From positions 489 through 18,672 of the forward strand of contig JAMDCS010000057.1 of the NCBI GenBank assembly GCA_023488835.1: 18,184 bases of DNA, written 5' to 3'. This document shows positions 13,674 to 18,184 of this stretch, piece after piece (positions within the stretch are counted from its first letter, which is position 1; the number at the start of each line of letters is the position of its first letter). This DNA comes from Candidatus Bathyarchaeota archaeon. Lineage in GTDB: Archaea > Thermoproteota > Bathyarchaeia > Bathyarchaeales > UBA233. The notes under the pieces are model-generated. The model had not been told where the DNA came from, searched no databases, and saw only the letters and a list, made by a program, of their open reading frames with translations. The position numbers and the translations under genes are program-made.

Positions 13674-14534
13674 TTAGCTTACTTCCAGTTCTTGTATGAA
13701 GGTTCCATGCCAGGTGTGGTACCAGACTTGCCCAGTGTAGCCGTTAACGCTTAGCATTCCGTATGGGGTGGTTCCGTTGAGGACTTCGATGGTGTAGTAG
13801 CCGTAGAACGTTGTTAGGTCGTCTGTTGTAGTTCCTGGCAGATAGCTGGTCAGGTATTGCTGTGCGTTAGTTGTTGCTTGAGTTGTAGTTACTGGTAGTG
13901 TTGCGGTTGGTGTTCCGTAGATTCCGCCTAAGATGCCGCTTCTCATCATGCCGTATTTGGTGTTCCACATCATGTTGGGTCCCATTTCGGGGTAGATGCT
14001 GCCTGTGTACTTGTTGATTAATAGTTCGAATGCTCCGTTGCCTGTGCTTTTCTCGTTAACTTGGACATAATAGTTGGCTTGGTATTCTTCTATCTGTTTG
14101 ACGGTTAGGTCGGGGTTGCCAATTGAAGCAACATAGTTTTTGGCGATAGTTTCTGCAGTGGTGATGTTTAGCGGTGCTCCGTTGTAGGCGTAGGGTGCTG
14201 TGTATCCGTAGCCGCGCATCATTCCGCCAAAGCCGTAACCGCGGCCAAATCCTCCCATCATGCCTCCGAACTGGTAGGGGTACACTGGTTGGTAGTACTG
14301 TGTTGTTGGTCCGCTTACGCCAGGTTGTGTTGGGTATGCTGGATTGTATGGGCTATTTCCGTATCCATACCCGTAGCCTCCCATCATTCCTCCACCGTAT
14401 CCGCCCATCATGCCGCCATAACCTCCGATTCCGTTGAAGCCGAACGGCCCCATGGCGTAGACAGTTGAAGCCAAGAAGGCTGCGACTACCGCAAAAGCGG
14501 CAATCGAAATTGTTAATATTTTCCATGTTTTCAT
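13674..14534 (-). CDS. Secreted Met/Gly-rich protein with two PepSY-like domains
   Basis: 286 aa from ATG 14534, with GGAGG 9 nt upstream. A signal peptide covers 1-27 (ending STVYA-MG). Residues 28-118 are low-complexity Gly/Tyr/Met with GGMMGG-type pairs at Met42-43, 50-51, 92-93 and 105-106. Two more Met pairs lie at 188-189 and 196-197. Two copies of a PepSY-like repeat follow: about 123-185 (ITTAETIAKNYVASIG to YTGSIYPEMG) and about 215-277 (VTTTQATTNAQQYLTSYLP to YTGQVWYHTWHG). No C-terminal membrane helix is seen, so the protein is probably released or loosely bound. Clustered Met and two His near the end (YHTWHG) could bind copper or silver; this is inference. It is transcribed alone, upstream of the arsR operon. 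Confidence 0.88.
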   Translation of the reverse strand: MKTWKILTISIAAFAVVAAFLASTVYAMGPFGFNGIGGYGGMMGGYGGGMMGGYGYGYGNSPYNPAYPTQPGVSGPTTQYYQPVYPYQFGGMMGGFGRGYGFGGMMRGYGYTAPYAYNGAPLNITTAETIAKNYVASIGNPDLTVKQIEEYQANYYVQVNEKSTGNGAFELLINKYTGSIYPEMGPNMMWNTKYGMMRSGILGGIYGTPTATLPVTTTQATTNAQQYLTSYLPGTTTDDLTTFYGYYTIEVLNGTTPYGMLSVNGYTGQVWYHTWHGTFIQELEVS

Positions 14535-14854
14535 TTTTTTGTTCCTCCATTTTTGATATTACTATGGCTTTGGAGCGGTATAGGAGTTGGCTGAAACAAA
14601 TGTGAAACAGTTTTGATACGTGGTTTTGTTGGTTGTTTTTTTGGAATTTACCGCTTCAAACACCAAACATTCTAATATTCTGATATAGTGTTATAACGGG
14701 CTTATAGGTCTTTCCGTAGAAACCTGCCAAATAACATCCTCAGGTGCAGAATAAATCAAAAATTCACACAAATAACCACCATCAAATCAATAGTCAAATA
14801 ACCAGCCTTAACAAAAAACAGCCTTATGTGAAATACAACCAAAAACTGAGACAC

Positions 14855-14862
14855 TATAAATA
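14855..14862 (+). promoter_or_regulatory. Upstream TATA element (TATAAATA) of the zinc-ribbon/EF-1 beta unit
   Basis: TATAAATA is a consensus archaeal TATA box. Expected initiation near 14880-14890 would give a leader of about 220 nt to the ATG at 15105. Confidence 0.5.
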
Positions 14863-14915
14863 GAGGGGGATAGGTCACAGAGAGCACAAGCTTTTACTAG
14901 CAAACCTAATCTTGC

Positions 14916-14924
14916 TTTATATAA
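14916..14924 (+). promoter_or_regulatory. Downstream TATA element (TTTATATAA) of the zinc-ribbon/EF-1 beta unit
   Basis: TTTATATAA followed by a G-run is a second strong TATA element, 61 bp after the first. It resembles the cdc48 element TTTATATA at 15641. Initiation near 14945 would leave about 160 nt of leader. Confidence 0.55.
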
Positions 14925-14937
14925 GGGGGCTATAGAT

Positions 14938-14998
14938 TTTTCCGAGCAGCTAGAGTGTAAGCAATAATTAGTCTAGCGAGCTGTAAAAACTCAGAAAA
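14938..14998 (+). other. Nested inverted repeat, candidate structured leader or small RNA
   Basis: Four complementary blocks nest in order: TTTTC (14938-14942) with GAAAA (14994-14998), GAG (14944-14946) with CTC (14990-14992), CAGC (14947-14950) with GCTG (14980-14983), and TAGA (14951-14954) with TCTA (14972-14975). The loop is 17 nt and the unpaired bases sit mostly on the 3' side. If transcription starts at the upstream TATA element the whole structure is in the transcript; from the downstream one its 5' edge may be lost. No known RNA family is recognised. Confidence 0.35.
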
Positions 14999-15104
14999 CA
15001 ACAAAAAGGACCTAATCTGCATTTCACAGTAGTTAAACCAAATTTTTTAGCATAGCAGATATAAGGAACCCTTACAATTATGACGGCACAGAAGTGTTTA
15101 GTTC

Positions 15105-15284
15105 ATGTCAGAAAAGTTGTCCTTAGTCACATGTACAAGTTGCGGAAAACCAATCCCGCCAGGCAGTGAATCTACAAAGTTCCTGTGCCCAAACTGCGGT
15201 GAAATCCAGATTAAACGAGATGGGAAATGCCGCAAATTCGGTCGTCTCTACAAATGCCCCAAATGCGGTTTCAGCGGACCATAA
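15105..15284 (+). CDS. Small zinc-ribbon RNA-binding-type protein (HVO_2753-like)
   Basis: 59 aa, short enough to be missed by length cut-offs. It belongs to the archaeal two-zinc-finger family with four CPxCG-like motifs, often encoded next to EF-1 beta. Visible motifs are CTSCG (residues 10-14), CPNCG (28-32), a half motif KCRKFG, and CPKCGFSGP at the C-terminus. The family normally has RCxxCR before the last motif; here the first of those cysteines is Asp (RDGKCR), leaving seven instead of eight cysteines. The ribosome-binding site is weak. The EF-1 beta start lies 13 nt after the stop, so the two are an operon. A role in translation is inferred from this linkage. Confidence 0.9.
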   Translation: MSEKLSLVTCTSCGKPIPPGSESTKFLCPNCGEIQIKRDGKCRKFGRLYKCPKCGFSGP

Positions 15285-15297
15285 AAGGCGAATCAGC

Positions 15298-15576
15298 ATG
15301 GGCAGTGTACTTGTAACATACAAGGTTTTTCCAGAAGACATAGTTCCGAGTTTTGATGGTCTTAAAGCTCAAATTAAAGCCATTTTGCCCGAATTCGCAG
15401 CAATTGAAGGATACGGTGAAGAACCCGTAGCTTTTGGACTCGTAGCCCTACTTGTTCAAATAAAATACCCAGAAGATAAATCAGGACTGGTTGATGAATT
15501 CGAAGAAAAACTCGCAAAAATCCCAGGCGTCAGCCAAGCCCAAACCTTTCAAGTACGCCGAACAAGCCGCGATTAA
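15298..15576 (+). CDS. ef1b: Translation elongation factor 1-beta
   Basis: Nucleotide exchange factor that releases GDP from aEF-1 alpha so it can reload with GTP. I use ATG 15298 (92 aa), the usual archaeal length beginning MGSVLVTYKVFPEDI. The frame is open further upstream, but that part overlaps the zinc-ribbon gene. The ferredoxin-like fold shows LKAQIKAILPEFAAIEGYGEEPVAFGL (about 24-50), then LVALLVQIKYPEDKSGLVDEFEEKL and the terminal IPGVSQAQTFQVRR strand. The conserved 'EEPVAFGL' loop is present. It is co-transcribed with the zinc-ribbon gene. Confidence 0.96.
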   Translation: MGSVLVTYKVFPEDIVPSFDGLKAQIKAILPEFAAIEGYGEEPVAFGLVALLVQIKYPEDKSGLVDEFEEKLAKIPGVSQAQTFQVRRTSRD

Positions 15577-15640
15577 GCCAATAATCCCATACTTTTCCTC
15601 TTAATGTTGGCTTGAAAGTCTATATTCTTACACTTTAAAG

Positions 15641-15648
15641 TTTATATA
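15641..15648 (+). promoter_or_regulatory. TATA element of cdc48
   Basis: TTTATATA, about 70 nt before the cdc48 ATG, would start a transcript near 15670 with a leader of about 45 nt. That leader carries AGGAGA (15702-15707), the ribosome-binding site, 9 nt before the ATG at 15717. T-rich CTTTTCCTCTT (15591-15601) just upstream may end the EF-1 beta transcript. Confidence 0.55.
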
Positions 15649-15716
15649 GGAATAACCGCTTTTTCAAACACACATCCCTAAAACAGCAAATCAGGATTAT
15701 TTAGGAGAAATTCTTC

Positions 15717-17888
15717 ATGAGCGAAGTACAACTACGCGTTGGAGACGCACGGCAAAGAGATGTCGGCAGAGGAATCGCCCGCATTGACCAGCGAACCATG
15801 CAGAAACTAGGCATAAGCGCTGGAGACGTAATTGAAATTGTAAACAAACGCACCACAAGCGCCATTGCTTGGCCTGCATACAGCGAGGACCAAAACCGCG
15901 ACATAATCCGCATCGACGGCTTCACCCGCAAAAACAGCGGCGTAGCCATAAACGAATACGTAGTTATACGCCCCGCAAAAGTAAAAACAGCACTATCCAT
16001 AACACTTGCACCCGTAGACATGCGCCTCAACGTAGACGAGGACTTCACGAACTTCGTTAAAAACCGCCTCATGGAACGCACCCTAGTCGAAGGCGACACA
16101 ACCCTAGTCATGATGCTAGGACACGCTATTCCATTCACAGTTTCAAAAACACGCCCACACGGCATCATAAAAGTAACAACCGAAACCAGGTTAACCATCC
16201 TAAACGAGCCAGCACCTGAAGGCAAAGGTTTACCGAGAACGAACTATGAAGACATCGGAGGACTGCACACAGAAATCCAGCGTGTCCGCGAGATGGTCGA
16301 GTTGCCTCTTCGGCACCCTGAACTCTTCCAACGTCTAGGAATTGAACCGCCAAAAGGCGTACTGCTTCATGGTCCACCTGGCTGCGGAAAAACCCTCCTT
16401 GCTCGGGCAGTTGCTAACGAGTCAGAAGCCAACTTTTACTCCATCAACGGACCAGAAATCATGAGTAAATTCTACGGAGAATCCGAAGCACGGCTTCGCG
16501 AGATTTTCCAGCAAGCCCAACAGAACGCTCCAAGCATAATATTTGTCGATGAACTTGACGCCATAGCGCCCAAACGTGAAGAAGTCACAGGTGAAGTGGA
16601 AAGACGCGTCGTTGCCCAGCTCCTTGCATTGATGGATGGCTTATCAGGCAGAGGAAACGTCATAGTTATAGGCGCAACCAACCGCCCGGGAGCACTTGAC
16701 CCAGCCTTGCGCCGACCCGGAAGATTCGACCGCGAAATAGAAATCGGCGTTCCAGACAAGAAAGGACGTTACGAAGTCCTTCAAATTCACACACGCGGTA
16801 TGCCGCTGGCTGAAGATGTTGACCTTCCCAAGCTCTCAGGAATGACTCACGGCTACACAGGCGCCGACCTGTCCGCGCTGGGCAGAGAAACCGCCATGAA
16901 AGCACTCCGCAGATACCTGCCGCAGATTAACCTTGAAGAAGAACGCATCCCGCCCGCAGTGCTGGAGAAAATGGAGGTTAAAATGGACGATTTCCTTGGC
17001 GCATACAAAGAAGTCACACCTACCGCTATGCGAGAAGTCTACATTGAAGTTACAACAGTCCACTGGGATGATGCCGGCGGACTTGACGACGTAAAACAGC
17101 ACCTTATCGAAGCTGTGGAGTGGCCGATAAAGAGCCCTGAAATCTTCACCAAGCTTGGAATTAGACCGCCCAAAGGCATCTTGCTCTATGGTCCACCTGG
17201 CTGCGGCAAAACCCTGTTGGCACGCGCTGTAGCGACGGAAAGCGAAGCCAACTTCATATCCATCAAGGGACCCGAAGTATTTAGCAAATGGGTTGGCGAA
17301 TCAGAAAAAGCCATACGCGAAGTCTTCCGCAAAGCCCGCATGGCGGCGCCTGCAGTGGTATTCCTCGACGAAATCGACTCTCTTACGCCTAGACGAGGTA
17401 TGGGCATGTCTGACAGTGGCGTTTCGGAACGCGTCATAAGCCAACTGCTCACCGAGATGGATGGCATAACAACGTTACAAGACATCGTAGTTATCGCTGC
17501 TACTAACCGCCCTGACATGGTTGATTCTGCGGTTCTGCGTCCCGGAAGGTTTGACCGATTAATCTATGTGCCTGAGCCTGACGAGAAAAGCCGTTTGCAA
17601 ATCCTCAAAATCTACACGAAGGGTATGCCGATTAGCAAAGACGTGGACTTAAACCAGTTGACAGTAACGACTAAGTACTACTCTGGCGCTGACATCGAAT
17701 CCCTATGCCGAGAAGCTGCAATGCACGCACTGCGAAAGAACGTGAGCTCAACAGAAGTTACCATGAAAGATTTCCAAGATGCCTTAAAAGAGATGGGTCC
17801 GTCAATTACGCCTGACATGGAGAAATGGTACAAGAGCTTCATGCAGCAAATCCGACAAGTACAAAAGCCAGCAACCCCAGTTGCATAG
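15717..17888 (+). CDS. cdc48: Cdc48/VAT-type AAA+ ATPase
   Basis: Hexameric unfoldase that extracts and unfolds proteins, often feeding the archaeal proteasome. 723 aa, normal length. Residues about 1-170 are the N domain (double-psi barrel beginning [20 protein letters not shown]). D1 has Walker A GPPGCGKT (219-226), Walker B IIFVDE (274-279) and LRRPGRFDR (331-339). D2 has Walker A at 492-499, Walker B VVFLDE (547-552) and LRPGRFDR. The D1 Walker B continues ELDAIAPKR, with Leu for the common Ile. The two pore loops differ: SKFYGESE in D1 and SKWVGESE in D2. The tail ends VQKPATPVA and has no Hb-Tyr-X proteasome-docking motif. A small gene follows after 12 nt. Confidence 0.98.
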   Translation: MSEVQLRVGDARQRDVGRGIARIDQRTMQKLGISAGDVIEIVNKRTTSAIAWPAYSEDQNRDIIRIDGFTRKNSGVAINEYVVIRPAKVKTALSITLAPVDMRLNVDEDFTNFVKNRLMERTLVEGDTTLVMMLGHAIPFTVSKTRPHGIIKVTTETRLTILNEPAPEGKGLPRTNYEDIGGLHTEIQRVREMVELPLRHPELFQRLGIEPPKGVLLHGPPGCGKTLLARAVANESEANFYSINGPEIMSKFYGESEARLREIFQQAQQNAPSIIFVDELDAIAPKREEVTGEVERRVVAQLLALMDGLSGRGNVIVIGATNRPGALDPALRRPGRFDREIEIGVPDKKGRYEVLQIHTRGMPLAEDVDLPKLSGMTHGYTGADLSALGRETAMKALRRYLPQINLEEERIPPAVLEKMEVKMDDFLGAYKEVTPTAMREVYIEVTTVHWDDAGGLDDVKQHLIEAVEWPIKSPEIFTKLGIRPPKGILLYGPPGCGKTLLARAVATESEANFISIKGPEVFSKWVGESEKAIREVFRKARMAAPAVVFLDEIDSLTPRRGMGMSDSGVSERVISQLLTEMDGITTLQDIVVIAATNRPDMVDSAVLRPGRFDRLIYVPEPDEKSRLQILKIYTKGMPISKDVDLNQLTVTTKYYSGADIESLCREAAMHALRKNVSSTEVTMKDFQDALKEMGPSITPDMEKWYKSFMQQIRQVQKPATPVA

Positions 17889-17900
17889 GAAGGAACGCTT

Positions 17901-18137
17901 ATGCCGCAGATAAAAACTTGGAAAACACGCCCAGCCTACTTTTACCTATTGGAAGTTTTAACTAAGAAAGGCGACCTCACAGACGACGACCTCTTTGACC
18001 AGCTTAAAGACGAGTATGAAGATTTAGGGTTCAAAGACTTCAACGAATTGCTCTTAAAGCTTGAGGTAAGCGGCAAAGTTCGCACTTCATCGATGTCTAG
18101 GGGCAAACGCCGAATCGAACTAGTCCACCTGCATTAA
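17901..18137 (+). CDS. Small helix-rich acidic protein co-transcribed with cdc48
   Basis: 78 aa, with AGGAAGGA 5-12 nt before the ATG. The start is firm because only 12 nt separate it from the cdc48 stop. The sequence reads as helix (AYFYLLEVLTKKG), acidic helix (LTDDDLFDQLKDEYEDLG), helix (FKDFNELLLKLEVSGKV) and a final basic strand pair (TSSMSRGKRRIELVHLH). This helix-helix-helix-wing layout resembles a winged helix. No family name is recognised. Position in the cdc48 unit suggests a partner or adaptor of the unfoldase, or a regulator; neither is shown by the sequence. Confidence 0.85.
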   Translation: MPQIKTWKTRPAYFYLLEVLTKKGDLTDDDLFDQLKDEYEDLGFKDFNELLLKLEVSGKVRTSSMSRGKRRIELVHLH

Positions 18138-18144
18138 TCCAACC

Positions 18145-18165
18145 TTTTTTCCTAAACCTATTTTC
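18145..18165 (+). terminator. T-rich terminator after the cdc48 unit
   Basis: A run of six T starting 8 nt after the stop, then a second T-run near 18161, matches an archaeal T-tract terminator. Confidence 0.5.
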
Positions 18166-18184
18166 TAAATTTTAATGACCTAAT

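Larger units (their letters stand above)
14535..15104. other. 570-bp non-coding region with divergent promoters
   Basis: An AT-rich region between the leftward PepSY-like gene and the rightward zinc-ribbon/EF-1 beta pair. I see no ORF longer than about 30 codons with a ribosome-binding site and no tRNA. On the left, a direct repeat of TGAAACA/TGAAACAG (14592-14610) and copies of AGCGGTA (14574-14580) and its complement TACCGCT (14649-14655) may be control sites. On the right are two strong rightward TATA elements and an extensive nested inverted repeat, listed separately. Confidence 0.7.

Noticed and set aside
14174..14437. Rightward Arg/Ser-rich frame opposite the Met/Gly-rich gene
   Set aside because: It is an antisense shadow of the low-complexity Gly/Tyr/Met codons and has no ribosome-binding site.
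14574..14655. AGCGGTA ... TACCGCT inverted pair upstream of the PepSY-like gene
   Set aside because: Seven bases separated by 68 bp is weak in AT-rich DNA; mentioned in the region entry only, not as a finding.
15080..15169. Short ORF starting MTAQKCLVHV upstream of the zinc-ribbon gene
   Set aside because: It is out of frame with the clearly conserved zinc-ribbon protein, ends inside it, and has no recognisable features.

Overview
The window is archaeal chromosome. It carries archaeal information-processing genes (a FEN1 with every metal ligand at the archaeal positions, Trm5, RtcA, an archaeal-size EF-1 beta, a Cdc48 AAA ATPase, a HVO_2753-like zinc ribbon). Its promoters are AT-rich TATA elements about 25 to 35 nt from the starts. 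Starts are leaderless or use short GGTGA/GGAGG leaders, terminators are T-rich, and GTG/TTG starts occur. The mix (DUF371, an arcadin-1-like protein, PadR/ABC export, a winged-helix protein with an S-layer-like domain) suits the Thermoproteota, and I would guess Bathyarchaeia. The lineage is an inference from gene content only.

Left end (1-2613): a PadR-regulated ABC exporter. The ATPase and permease genes run leftward and the padR-type gene is divergent. The permease is cut by the window edge. The first 122 bases are a perfect inverted copy of 1214-1335, inside the ATPase gene, which most likely marks a chimeric contig end. Next (2700-5236) come small conserved or unknown proteins: an arcadin-1-like protein, two unknowns, a divergent Tag-type DNA glycosylase, an acylphosphatase and a coiled-coil protein. 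A two-gene RNA unit follows (rtcA and trm5, 5317-7428), converging on a leftward pair: a winged-helix regulator with an S-layer-like and EF-hand C-terminus, then DUF371. glmS (9046-10875) is divergent from that regulator and converges on fen1. An orphan AbrB/VapB-type protein is divergent from fen1.

12317-14534 is the most accessory-looking part. A leftward Met- and Gly-rich secreted PepSY-like protein is followed, after a T-tract, by an ArsR-type regulator, a 51-aa Cys-rich zinc-ribbon protein that is easy to miss, and a membrane-anchored secreted protein. I read this as a possible metal or redox-responsive envelope module, but its function is inferred.

The right end (15105-18137) is housekeeping. 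A zinc-ribbon protein and EF-1 beta form a pair behind a long AT-rich leader that has two TATA elements and a nested inverted repeat. Then cdc48 is followed by a small helix-rich acidic protein in the same transcription unit. No tRNA, rRNA, CRISPR array or insertion sequence was recognised.
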